From Cryoendolithus antarcticus (taxonomy: Eukaryota > Ascomycota > Dothideomycetes > Cladosporiales > Cladosporiaceae): a stretch of DNA of 64,000 bases. Shown piece by piece: positions 10,347 to 20,778 of the stretch (position 1 is its first letter; each line of letters begins with the position of its first letter). The notes beneath the pieces were generated by a model. That model did no database searches. It had not been told where the DNA came from and saw only the letters and a list, made by a program, of their open reading frames with translations. Location: assembly GCA_002077065.1 (NCBI GenBank), contig NAJO01000014.1:248001-312000 (forward strand), given 5' to 3'. The translations under genes and the position numbers were made by a program.

Positions 10347-10994
10347 TGCGGTGCGATGGTACTGTATGTGTTCAGAAGATTCTGGTCCGTAGAAGATGTG
10401 CCAATGTCCTGACTTCTAACCTTGAAACCCCTCTGGAGTTCACACACGCGCCTCTACGCGCTTCACCCAGCCTCAACGCGTACCCTGGTCACGGCTCTTC
10501 CGCTCCCGTCCCGCTTGTTCCACTCTATCAAAGAATTTCCTCAAACCTCACACATTCTCCTTCTCTCACAATAATGAACAACGCAAATTCATAACACTGC
10601 CTTTAAAAGCATTTTCGACTCGAGAGCTGCGGCGCATCCTTCGGGGGCGTGGCCTCCATGACGACGAAAACCGTCTGTGCTAGTGGAGAGTGACAAAACT
10701 GCAGAGGATTATGGGTGCCGTTTGCTCCTGTGCGGTGGAGTGGAGGGCAATGATCAGCTGTACATGCCATTGTACGATGTCTTAGACGTATGTGAGGCGA
10801 GGTGATGTACGCTTCGTCCTGAGTCGCAGCCAGCATGAGCGCCTGTCTTTACTAGACGTCACGCGATGGATACAGACGAGAGTATGAAACGACCGGGCCT
10901 TGCTGACATGCGAGTGGTGGTATAGACCTCACGTCTCCCGCACACGATTCTATGCGTACTGCTCGTTTCCCTCCGTTCCAATGGACCAGACTGA
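10347..10994. other. Intergenic region
   Basis: Between the MCM7 start and the stop of the helicase gene, both minus. The part next to MCM7 (about 10440-10570) is C/T-rich and is probably its promoter and leader. I see no gene. Confidence 0.5.
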
Positions 10995-13651
10995 TCAAAT
11001 CTTCCCAAACTTCTCCTCCAACCAAACCCTCACCTCTTCATTCCCAGGCATATCCAAGCTCCTCGGCAAACTCACCACCTTCAAGCCCTCAAGATTCTTC
11101 GCCCTACTCAGCGCAACATACGCCATGCCCCTCTCAAAGCTCTTCTGCAAATACACAATACACCTACTCAACGTCATGCCCTGACTCTTATGACACGTAA
11201 TCGCCCAGCTCGCCAGCAACGGCATCTGCGTCCTTGCTAAGATGGAGAAGGGCTCGTGGGCGCCGAGCTCGGAAATCTGGCATTGCGCGTAAATGGTGCG
11301 GGTGACATCGTTGGTGAAGAGGACGATGGGGGATTGTGCGACGGTCTGGGTTTGCATGAATTTGTGGTATTCGCGCTCGCGCATCAGGTCGGCGGGGTCG
11401 GGTCCATTGGTTCGGGCCAACGCTTTAGCAGGAATCATTACCTGGGCTGGACTGTATTCCTCGAAGCCGATGATGCGGCCTTGTGAGCCTAGAGATGGTG
11501 TCAGTGACTTGCAGACACACAGGGAGGGCGGCGTACATACCATTGACGAGCCCAGCCTCGAAGTCAAGGTTGCAAAGCAGTATCACCAGCATGTCCTTCT
11601 TCAACTCAATCTGCTCCTCGAAGCGGTGATCGCTGAGAGCCTTCAGTGGACCATGAGGTTGACCGTCGTACTTTGGTGTTCCCTTGACCTGCAGATCTGG
11701 CTCGTCCGGACTATGGAACTCGAAGATGTCGCGGCATCTGAAATTGAGAGTCTGGCCTGGTAGCTTGCGAAATTGCTGCAAATCTCTCTTTCAACTTCAG
11801 CCCGCGTTGGCATGAGCTTGACTGCGCCCTGTCAATGTGTCAGTACGGGACTGGGAGTGCTGATGAGAAGCAACTGCGTACCTCGGGGTCTGGCTTGTCG
11901 GTCAATAGCAAGCTGCGCTGAATGTCCGACAGAGGCTTTTGCTTGCGGCACGTCTGCAGGATATCAATGAAACGCTTGTCACTTTGGCGATGAATCTCCT
12001 TCAGCTCAATGTAAGTAAAGTTGCATTCGTCCCAGACTCCTTTTGTCGCGAAAGCCCACTTCTCCTCGTCCTTATATTCTTCGCCACAGACTAGACAAGT
12101 GAGTACCCTCCCATCTTGCCTCTCCCAGCCCGGTAGGGGGTCCCCGCCGCAGGTGACACAGTACTGGAAGGGACGCACTGGTGGCAGCTGACAGAAGTCA
12201 CCGGTGACGACCATTTGCACGCCACCGAACGGCTTGAACTCGAAACCTCCGCCATAGTGGCCCTCACGGTATTTGCCACGCACCTCACGCATGATTCTAT
12301 CAAGTCGTGTGAGTACATCGCTGGAGACCATGGAGATCTCATCAATGATCAAGCAGTCGGTAGCGCAAAGCCTCGCCCTGACTCTTTTTGCGTTCGCCCT
12401 TTCTCGCAGCTTGTGGAGCGGTTGCTTGAAGTGATCCGGTGTCCAGCCTGCGTAGCTATAGATCGTTGTCCCGTTGACAGCGAGAGCCGCGATGCCTGAG
12501 GGTGCAATGATGTCGACTCGCTTGCCTTGGTTCTTGAGCCCTCTCACGAAAGCTCGAAGCACTGTTGACTTGCCTGTGCCAGCGGAGCCCGTGTAGAACA
12601 CGTTGCCGCCTACTTCGATCCTACGAACGACTCTACGTTGCTCGTCTGTAAGCTCCGGCTCGACTTCTTTCTGCTGCATGATCGGTGCTTGAGGCGGTGG
12701 TTGTAACGTCGCAGATGCCGACAGCATTTGACTTGCGCTCGGGATGAAGGCAGCTTGACCCGGCTTAGGACGGCAGCCTCTGCATATCCATATGGGTGGT
12801 GGCGGCCGACTGGAGAGACCAACGCAGCGCCTGTGATAGCTGCGGGTTGGACATGGAAGGCTGCTGCAGATCACTGTTCCCTCGTCGTTCGGTGCTGCAG
12901 CCACACCGCATGAGCAAACGCTAAGGCGTGGCACTGAAGAGTACCACGACCTGTCAGTCTCTTGCCCGGGCATAGCGTGTGACGGCAGGTCGGTACCATA
13001 CGAAATTTCATGAAGTTGCCGAGCAGGCGCTGGTGCCTGCTGAGCCAATGAATGGCCATCATATACTTCGGATTTGTGTCTTGATTTCTCCTGGGAACTC
13101 GAGACAGGCCAGCTTTGACTAGCTAGCTGCACGTAGTCTTGTTCACTTGCAAGGGCGTCTCGGGGACGGATAGGCTGCTTGACATTGGGGACAGTCTGAT
13201 GATCATCAACTTGTGTTGGAGTCGGTTGTGCCGTGTGGCGATTGGGCCCAGGAAGTTGAGAGTGTGAGAAGGCTGGTATTTGAGGCGCATGTTCAAGATC
13301 GAGCAGAAGGGCTTCGCACTGTCGTACATTGCTCGATACATTCCCTGTGGGTGAAATCTTGCGCTTCTTCGCGGCTGGTCTAGACTGCGCGAGCGGATCG
13401 ACATTTTCATCATCGTCAGAGATCGTGATGACCTCGCCTACTGGCTTCGACTGCTTCCTTCGTTGCGCTTTGGGTGGAGATGCTGGAGTGCGGCCGCCGG
13501 TAGCAAAATCCTGTGCTAGCGCATCACGAGAATTGTTGTCATTCGTACTTTGCACCGATCCAGGAGACCCCGGCGCCGTGATCCGATCAAGTTGTGTTGC
13601 CATGCGACTATTCCATGTAAAAGTCGAAGTGATCGGTGATGTAAGGTTCAA
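10995..13651 (-). CDS. PHD-finger/PIF1-type DNA helicase, one-base frameshift
   Basis: Superfamily 1B DNA helicase of the PIF1/RRM3 type. Exons 11882-13651, 11541-11828 and 10995-11488 (minus) encode about 850 residues (834 from the second Met, 13603). Order: disordered N-terminus with a SUMO-interaction-like motif (VITISDDDE); an ING-type PHD finger (CSCG...C-x4-C-x5-H-x2-CVGL...W-x-C-x2-C, about 246-290); then the helicase with Walker A GSAGTGKST, motif II IIDEISMV, motif III GDFCQLPPV followed by a CxxC...CxxC insertion, and motifs ITCHKSQGMTL and YVALSRAKN. Within exon 2, KLMPTRAEVERE and LQQFRKLPGQ lie in different frames at about 11781-11786, one base short. The exon phases close only if one base is added, so the gene appears frameshifted by a single deletion or a sequencing error. 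Cellular compartment cannot be told. Confidence 0.85.
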
Positions 13652-14388
13652 GGCGCGTCGTGCACGCGTTGTGAAATTGACGTTCGACCCCCGTCACCCT
13701 CGAGTTACGAATATATCATACCTAGTCGCGACATCAGACGAACTCCATGGCACGGCAAGACGAGATTATGTTCTTCTGCCTATCATAGATGTCTAAGTGC
13801 TAAGGTAACGCTACATTACTACATCTGACGGTCGTCAAATGCTCTCCGGCGGCTGTTGCTTGAACAGCTGCAATCGATCCACTAGTAGCATCTCCCAATA
13901 ACGAATACACACCCACTGAGCTCCAAACCCTGAGATGCGTCTTCCTGAGCTCTGCCATTGAGTATGCTCTCTTCTTTGAGTGCTCCGCGCGACCACATGG
14001 CTACTCTATCTCCCCAGCTGCGCATACGCCCTCCGTCTGTTTGGTTGAGTTCACGCAGTCTTCCGCTGTTCTCTGCCTGAACCGACCGTAAGCCAGACAG
14101 GCATCAGCTCGGTAGACTCGGGTGTCGCAGAGTGCTGAAGTTGGCCGAGCTACTCGAACATCAAGACGCAGCAGCCGCTATGTGAAATTGCCGCTGAACT
14201 CGCGTCAACTGCTTCCCTGGGAGACGATTATCTGTCCGCATGGCTGAGCTAGCTGGTCAGGTAGCAGGTGCGCGTAATCGTTTATTCGAGCGAGGTTGAT
14301 CGATTTCCATGACACCCCGGCACTGCTCCGCGCTGTGCGTTTCTGGAGCTGTACTGGCAGTGCTCTACCTTCACGTACATGATATCTC
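13652..14388. other. Intergenic region
   Basis: Presumed promoter of the helicase gene plus the 3' flank of ATG5. No open frame with protein character, no tRNA and no clear repeat. Confidence 0.5.
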
Positions 14389-15380
14389 TCACCCCATCAT
14401 GACCACAGTGATATGCAGAAACCCGTCCGCATAGCTAGCAACTCTGCTCAGCTCCAGCAGATCACCTAGCAGCGGTACCACAGCACCATGTAGCATAGGC
14501 TGCGCGAGGATCGGATTCCTCGAGCTTGGAAAGATGGTAGGCAGCATCGTCTTCAGTGCAGAGCCTAGCGTCTGAGGTTTGCGCTGAGGTCCGAGTAGAG
14601 GTATCAGAGACTGTACCACTCGAACGTGCCCAGCTTTCGCCGTGGCCGCTGGCGCAGCTTCTTCGTCTGCTGTTGCCTCTGGGATTGGCTGCGTTGTTGC
14701 TTCGTCAGCCATAGCTGGCAGGTAGATTCTGGTGGGTATGTGGCGAAGCGTGACGCCAGGCGGGTATAGCAGCTTGTTATTGATTTTGTTGAAGAGGTCA
14801 AGGTCATCTGCAACCTGTCAGCGCGGACTTGCACACACTCGCAGTCACCATACGTACGTCCCGTGACACTTCGCCACAGGTCCTCCTGGTCCGCCTTCGA
14901 CATGCCCATCATAGTCCTCGCGCTCCCATTCCTCAAGAAGTCCGCCTCTTTGACCGCATTGTTGAAGCTATCTTTCGATGTATTGCCCTCCAGATCCTGC
15001 CGCCATAGCTGGTTATCGGGGAACTCTGAGTAATGCACTGTTACCCTCCACGGCAGTCGCCCTTCCTTATTGCCGTCCGCCCCTCCCTGCTCCGCTCCAG
15101 CGTACAAATCGTAAAGTAGGCCCACTGGGTAATGCCACTTCAGTGGCACGCCCTCGAACTCGAGCCATCCTTCGGTCGACAATACCGTTGGGTCGATCAG
15201 ACTGGGCAGGAAGAAGGCATGCAGTCGTGAGATCAAGAAAGGCAGGTAAGAGAGCCGTGGCACTTGAACGAGGTACGCGAAGGAATCATCGTAAGTGCGG
15301 CAGTCTTGGGGTGCAAGGCGGATCTCGAGTGGGAGGCTGCCGGACCAGATCTGGCGTTGAAGGGAAGAGAGGGTGGGCAT
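14389..15380 (-). CDS. ATG5: Autophagy protein ATG5
   Basis: Acceptor of the ubiquitin-like ATG12. The ATG12-ATG5-ATG16 complex acts as the E3-like factor for ATG8 lipidation at the forming autophagosome. Exons 14858-15380 and 14389-14807 (minus) give 313 residues. The N-terminal signature is LQRQIWSGSLPLEIRLAP, followed by YLVQVPRLSYLPFL and GVPLKWHYPVGLLYDLY. NAVKEADFLRNG contains the Lys (about 144) expected to be conjugated to ATG12. The second exon has FNKINNKLLYPPG, RIYLP, then VRVVQSLIPLL, PQTLGSALKTMLPTIFPS and the C-terminal MLHGAVVPLLGDLLELSRVA. I place the start at the ATG at 15380 because an upstream extension uses a non-ATG codon. The intron is 50 bases (14808-14857). Confidence 0.95.
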
Positions 15381-15700
15381 CAGGGCCGGCGGAAAGGCGT
15401 ACAACGGATGTGTGGTGCTATCGTCGTGGACAGAGTATGTGTGCTACCGACATCACTCGTCGCCAGCATAATATACAGTCCTGTCGAAGTTGAGGCTCGA
15501 GGTGAGGTGATAACCCGAGAAAGAAGTGTTCGAAACAGAAGCTCAATGAAGCACCGTACGTGACTATACTCAATGACACGAGACGTCACAACATAGGGCA
15601 AGCATGGACACGTGGTGACTCAAATTAATGCTTTGGTATCTGTCGCTCACTGTAGCCCAGCCATAACGCCCTCCTATGCCATCCAGCACTCATCCCTCTC
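15381..15700. other. Intergenic region
   Basis: Presumed ATG5 promoter and the 3' flank of the J-domain gene. Nothing else is seen. Confidence 0.5.
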
Positions 15701-16463
15701 TCAGCTGATCGCGTGCGCAAACACCTTACTAGCCAATTCACTCAAGAGCCTCATCCGCTCCCCTGCTCCCAACTCCTGATACACAGAGTACACGCTCTTT
15801 CCCCTCTTATCTCTCACAGCACCCACCCGATTCCCTGCCACAGCCCCTGCAACAGCACCCGGCAGGTTCGCCACGATGAAGCCCATTGCTCCTCCACTGG
15901 CAGCCCCAACAATACTCCAGAACACCTTCGTCGGCTGGTTGTCGTCCTCCGCCATACCCTGATCCCGCATCATCTCCTCGAACACACTGCCGAACTGCTC
16001 ATTTGACTTATGGTTTGCGTCTTCCTCTGTCTTCGCCGCGCCACCAAACCCGAATGCTGACCACGGGAAGCCACCTGGCATGCCGCCGAATCCTGCGCCG
16101 GGTTGCGCGCCGGCGCCTGAGTCTGTACCTGCACTCGCATCATTGGCATTACCGAAGCCACCGCCGAAGCCGTGGAACTGGTTGCGGGCTTGATCGTAGT
16201 CGCGTCTTCGGCTGACGTCTGAGAGTGTGTAATATGCGTCGTTGATCTGCTGGAACTTCTTTGTCCGTGCGGGCCGTTCTGGGGAGTCTGTGGGCACGCG
16301 ATCCGGGTGATGTCTTAGAGCTTGCTTTTTGTAGGCGTCGCGGACCTGTTGTTGGGTTGCTTTTGAGTCGACTTCGAGCGCCGCGTAGTAGTCTACCGGT
16401 GGTGCTGTAGGCTCTGATTAGTGGTGCGAATGGCACGCGTTGTAAATGAAGCTTACCAGACAT
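15701..16463 (-). CDS. J-domain (DnaJ-like) protein
   Basis: Type III J-domain protein expected to stimulate an Hsp70 ATPase. Exons 16457-16463 and 15701-16404 (minus) give 236 residues. The first coding exon is only 7 bases (ATGTCTG). The J domain begins at once: DYYAALEVD, AYKKQALRHHPDR with the HPD triad, FQQINDAYYTLSD and RRRDYD. A Gly-rich linker (FHGFGGGFGNA) and a conserved C-terminal part follow, containing a small-residue hydrophobic stretch (SIVGAASGGAMGFIVANLPGAVAG) that may insert in a membrane or form a helical hairpin. There is no zinc-finger region. Client and location are unknown. Confidence 0.9.
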
Positions 16464-18520
16464 GGTCGCTTGCAACGGTGGCTTGTTCGTTTCGGTCGGT
16501 AGGAACACGTCAAGCTTGGTAGCTTCCCAGTGATGCGAGGATCCGTCGGTAAATCTGGTCGGCAGAAATGTGTTTGTTTGACAACACCTGGTCACTGCCT
16601 ACTAACACCCAACAATATCCGAACCTAAACACGATACGTCATGCTGGAGGACCCCTCGGTGACTGATGAGCGTTCATTGGCTCCGCTCCCCAGGACGCTA
16701 ACGTAGGTCGTTTGGGGAGAGCTGAGGTGGCTTTTGAGAGACGCACCTGAACGCACCAGTAAAACAGGGAGATCTATTGAGTGCGCCATGCCTAGAGAAA
16801 CTTGCCACTACTGCTATCTTTCTTGGATGTCTCAGATATGCAGGCCTCAGATGCTGCTTCGAATCAATCTCCTGATCGCGCGCGTGGAATGTCGCACTGA
16901 AGTGTCCATCACTGCCTCAGGTGTCGTGTGAACACCCATGATCTCGACGCCTGAGCACGTAGATAGGAATGATAGCGGGGTTGATAGAGTTCTTACTCCA
17001 AGCAGTCAATCCTTGCTTCGACTCGTCAATTGCTCCTGCGGAGTCGTGTGTCGATCTCGGCTCGCAAAGCATTGCCTGCTTCGATCTGTCTCACGATCTT
17101 TCCAGCTGCAGGTCACCAGATCTCATCTGTAAACCCTCGTGGACATGCCTAGCGCATGCATCCATCGCTGCTCGAAGCGGCTTGCCGGGCCTTCGCTGCA
17201 GAACGAGCGTAGGTATCTGACTCGTCTCGCAGCGCTCCACCAATTGCGAGCTGTACCAGGCCCGGTATGATGACTTGCGGTGCCTGGGGAAAAGCACTCT
17301 CAAACCTACCGACACTGCGTTAAGCAAGCGCCGGTCGCGCCGATACAATGGGTTTCGGGGAGCGGGGCGCTCGGAGAAGGCTGGCGCTGATCGCACTGTG
17401 GATGTTCAGTCGACAAGTCGCAATCCTTGCACATTGTTGCCAGACTCCGTTCTGATGGCGTTCCCACAAGCACCAAAGACTGCTACCGCATTCTGCTCGT
17501 ATCGCACGACCGTCGGAGTAACTTCATCTCCACGTGAATTGCCATCGAGCAAGGAGGAGACGTCAAGGCTAGCGCTGTGTGCTATCGGATCGGGGCGGCG
17601 CTTGTGCCGGCGAGACTGTGCCGGCGAGATTCGCACAGTGCCCTGAACGCTGGATGGCGCGTGTGCGATAGAGTAGGGTGGCGGGATCTGATTGCGCTGC
17701 AACGTCGTGACTCGTCTGGTCACGGTGAGAAAATCGCTCAAGTCTCGTTGCCGCATGTTCACTGCCGCCACTGTGTCGTCCGATTGTCTTCGCGATCGAA
17801 AAGACACGTTCGGCGTTAGATCTCCAAGCAGCTCGCTACCACCAACAGGTACCGGTGGCGGGCGGCTAAGGTGGGTGAAAGGGTCCAGGCTGTCGGGTCA
17901 AGGACTACATGCAGGCCTGCGAGAGCAGATCCGCATTCTTGCATGACAGCAAACAACCACCTCTTCTCCACAGGCGCATCGATCGCAGGCGTGACGTGCG
18001 TCAGTTGGGGAAGATATCCACCTCATAACACCAACAGTGGTTCGGAAGCATTGCTGCGACGTGCTTTGCTGCTGTACGACTTGCCCTGCCGCCACCCACC
18101 CCAGCGTGCATACTCGCCTAGTAGCCTCGCATTGCAGACTGATTTCCCCAGCAGCTTTCCCCAATGCCATCGACGCATCACAGTTCCCATGCCCACACGC
18201 GACTGTAGCACAATGGTCTACCATGCCGCGTGAGCCCTCGTGTGCTGTCATCTCGACGCTTTGCCGGGTTGTGCAACATTGAGGACGCCATTGGACAGGA
18301 ACTTCTTACTGGCTTTACTCCAAGCACCTGGTTGAGTCCTCTGGTGCTCTGTCGATATCCGCTTACCAGTTCGACGCTGTGGTGGTAGGGTCTGACTCGG
18401 CAGGAGCTCCCACCACCACGGACTTGGTTGGCGATATTCCAGTGCTCTTGCCACACACTGCACATTGGACTGGAGGAAACTACTACCTTGGTCATATCAT
18501 CTTACCGAACCACAGTCAAC
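16464..18520. other. Gene-poor region, 2 kb
   Basis: Long stretch between the J-domain gene and velB. Open frames occur on both strands but only one (17406-17807, minus) has even weak protein character. Part of it is probably the velB promoter and leader, since long upstream regions are common for developmental regulators. No tRNA, no transposon ends and no tandem repeats seen. Confidence 0.5.
17406..17807 (-). CDS. Doubtful unknown open frame
   Basis: Open frame of 133 codons starting with ATG and reading MSFRSRRQSDDTVAAV..., with a PPPY motif near residue 43. It is polar, without signal peptide, membrane span or known domain. Three other frames overlap the same bases. It could be an exon of an unknown gene or chance openness in GC-rich DNA. 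I list it only because nothing better explains the stretch. Confidence 0.15.
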   Translation of the reverse strand: MSFRSRRQSDDTVAAVNMRQRDLSDFLTVTRRVTTLQRNQIPPPYSIAHAPSSVQGTVRISPAQSRRHKRRPDPIAHSASLDVSSLLDGNSRGDEVTPTVVRYEQNAVAVFGACGNAIRTESGNNVQGLRLVD

Positions 18521-19894
18521 ATGCAAGCAGCCTCTCAATCCCAATCAGCCGGCTATCACGCTCATCCACAGTCTGGCGGGTACTCACAACAGAACGGACA
18601 GTCTTACGGGAGCGATTCACACTCAAGTACATACGAACCGCCATCTAGCCAAGCGATGCAGCCATACCCATATCAACAACCTCAGTATGGGTACCAGCAA
18701 CAAGCGCCACCGCAAAGCCAGCATCCGCAACCTCAGTATCTGCAGCATCCGTCACAGCATCCACCTATGCAATCCTAGTACCAACATGGACCTCCACTGG
18801 GGTACCCGCCGCCACCAGGCGCGCGGCCGATGTACAGCATGACTCCCACAATGCTACCACCCCTCATACAACACCAAAGCATGGTACCGCCCTCCCACCT
18901 GCCTCCAGGACCCGGTCCACCATCTAGCCTCATCCCCTCGCAACCAACAGCCTACCATCACGCTTCGAACCCCGTCGCTACCCTGACTCGCCCCGCAACA
19001 CGGTCCTTAAACACCTCCAACGTGAGTGGAAAGTACCGCTACGCCCTGGAAGTCGTCCAAGAACCCCAACGCGCCCGCATGTGCGGCTTCGGCGACAAAG
19101 ACCGCCGCCCCATTACCCCACCACCTTGCGTCCGCCTCAAAATAACGTTCGCCGATACGGGCGAAGAAGTCCCGCACAAGGACCTCGACGGCTCGTTCTT
19201 CATCTTGCAGGTCGATCTTTGGGACAAGGATGCCCTTCAGGAAGTGAATATCGTCAAAGCCTCCAGTACGAGTCCTGCTGCCAGTATCAGCACGGCGCAG
19301 ACGACGAGTTTCCCGCCTGTGGAGGGCAATGTGCATTTACTCATGCAGCATCAGCAGCAGCATGGCCCGTTGCAATTCATGGGTCATGACCCGAATGGAC
19401 AGCCAATCTATGGCGCGCCTCATCCACAGCAAATGCCTATGCCGCAGACGCACAGCGCCAGCACAGCGATGTACACGCGCAATCTGATTGGCAGTCTCAC
19501 GGTGAATGCAAGCTCGTTGAACGACACGAAGAGACAGCCAGGCTTCTGGTTCGTGCTGCAGGACCTCTCCGTGCGAATGGAAGGCCACTTTCGCCTCAAG
19601 ATGAACTTCATCGACGTGGGCTCGACTTTGTCAAACCCTCCCGAGCCGCCCAGTCTGGCTTCTCTTGGCACAGCGCCACCGCCGAATGGCTTGCATAAGG
19701 GGCGGTGTCCAGTGCTAGCGAGCGTCTTCAGCGAGCCTTTCCAGGTCTTCTCTGCCAAGAAGTTCCCGGGCGTGATCGAAAGCACGAGTCTGAGCAAAGT
19801 CTTCGCAGCGCAAGGGATCAAGATTCCTATCAGGAAGGAGGGCAGGGCTGTTGAAGTCGGGAAGGAGGAGGAGGATGACGAGGGCGAGGCCTAG
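18521..19894 (+). CDS. velB: Velvet-domain regulator VelB, in-frame TAG at 18776
   Basis: Velvet transcriptional regulator. In other fungi VelB pairs with VeA or VosA to couple light, sexual development, spore maturation and secondary metabolism, acting as a DNA-binding dimer in the nucleus. The velvet domain is unmistakable: GKYRYALEVVQEPQRARMCGFGDKDRR is split by nothing, then ITPPPCVRLKI, GSFFILQVDLW, an inserted Gln/His-rich loop typical of VelB, NLIGSLTVNASSL, GFWFVLQDLSVRMEG, FRLKMNFIDVG, and VFSEPFQVFSAKKFPGVIEST with SKVFAAQGIKIPIRKEG at the end. A Gln-rich N-terminus starts at ATG 18521 and is interrupted by TAG at 18776-18778, with the same Gln/Pro/Tyr-rich character continuing in frame. 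From the next ATG (18830) an intact 354-residue protein is possible, close to normal VelB length. No intron is needed. Confidence 0.88.
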
Positions 19895-20778
19895 GCGTCT
19901 GAGTCGGCTAGCCAGAAGAGGCGACCGAGACAGCCCAGATATTTGCGCATCTCAGGTATATGGCGTCGTCTGCACGATCCTGAACAAAGTCTACCCGGCA
20001 CTGCGGATCGAATTTCATCTCGGGAGGAGCGCAAGGCCTAGAAATCCGAGTCAGCGCGCGGCGAGCACACGCATGTGACAGTCGGACGAAAAAGCGAGAT
20101 GAGTGAAACCACTCAGCGCAAGCGTGAACAGCTCATGTCCCTCGAACAGGCGCGCGAGATGAGGGAGCGAACACAGCGTAGACGTGAGACACAAGCCGTC
20201 GAGCGGGGGCGGCAACGGCTAGCTGTGAGCGCTCTGACTTCTCATTAGACGTGAGGAGTGGTATCTATCGATTGAACTGCCTTGCCATACATGACAGGCA
20301 TCGCTCAGAACGTCGGCAAAGACAGCCGATGGTGAAGAAGGTCAAACAGGAATTAAGGAGTCAAGGAGTCGATTACTCGAACCACTCTGCATTTGGGGGA
20401 GAAGAGAGACGATGTAGAGGATAGAAGCATTGGTAGCGCAATACTACATTGAGTAGACTACAGAGTGCCCTTTGCCGTGCCATCGTTCGTGTCGCAAATT
20501 ACATCTTGATCTATCCTGCTCATGCGTATTGTGGAGTCTGCGTCCGCAATGGCGTAGTGGAGGATGAATGTAGACGGCAGTGCTCCCCTGCAACTCCATG
20601 CTTATTTTCTGTATCGCTGGAGTCCACGCCTTGCTAACGGTCACTCCATGTACTCCGCTGCCCATTAGCACTGATTCCTCGCCGCTGCCGCCGCCGCACG
20701 CATCACGCACCGGACAGAAGTGTCTGACTTACCGTTGCTAGTTCATCATTCGGCACTCGCCTCGTCTCCCGCGCAGCC
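19895..20778. other. 3' flank of velB with open velB-frame extension
   Basis: The velB frame stays open for 48 codons after its TAG (19892-19894), meets another TAG at 20039-20041, then runs 68 more codons to a TAG at 20246-20248. The two TAG stops sit in similar sequence (GGCCTAG followed by TC[TC]GAGTC[GA]GC), about 147 bases apart. Beyond 20250 nothing is seen up to the eIF2 gamma stop. Confidence 0.4.
20099..20248 (+). CDS. Doubtful 49-codon Arg/Glu/Gln-rich frame
   Basis: ATG at 20099 to TAG at 20246. The product is highly charged and helical-looking (QRKREQLMSLEQAREMRERT...RRRETQAV), like a short coiled coil. It lies in the same frame as velB, two stops downstream. It may be a chance frame, a separate small gene, or the remnant of a C-terminal extension. 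No family is recognised. Confidence 0.15.
   Translation: MSETTQRKREQLMSLEQAREMRERTQRRRETQAVERGRQRLAVSALTSH

Noticed and set aside
18680..18778. An intron removing the velB TAG (acceptor ATCCTAG)
   Set aside because: The best upstream donor (GTATCT) gives a 43-base intron, shorter than any other here, and breaks the frame. The Gln-rich coding character continues through the site.
18521..18835. Repeat-induced point mutation as the cause of the velB stop
   Set aside because: CAG to TAG fits the CpA preference, but the surrounding DNA is GC-rich with no excess of TpA and no duplicated copy is visible.
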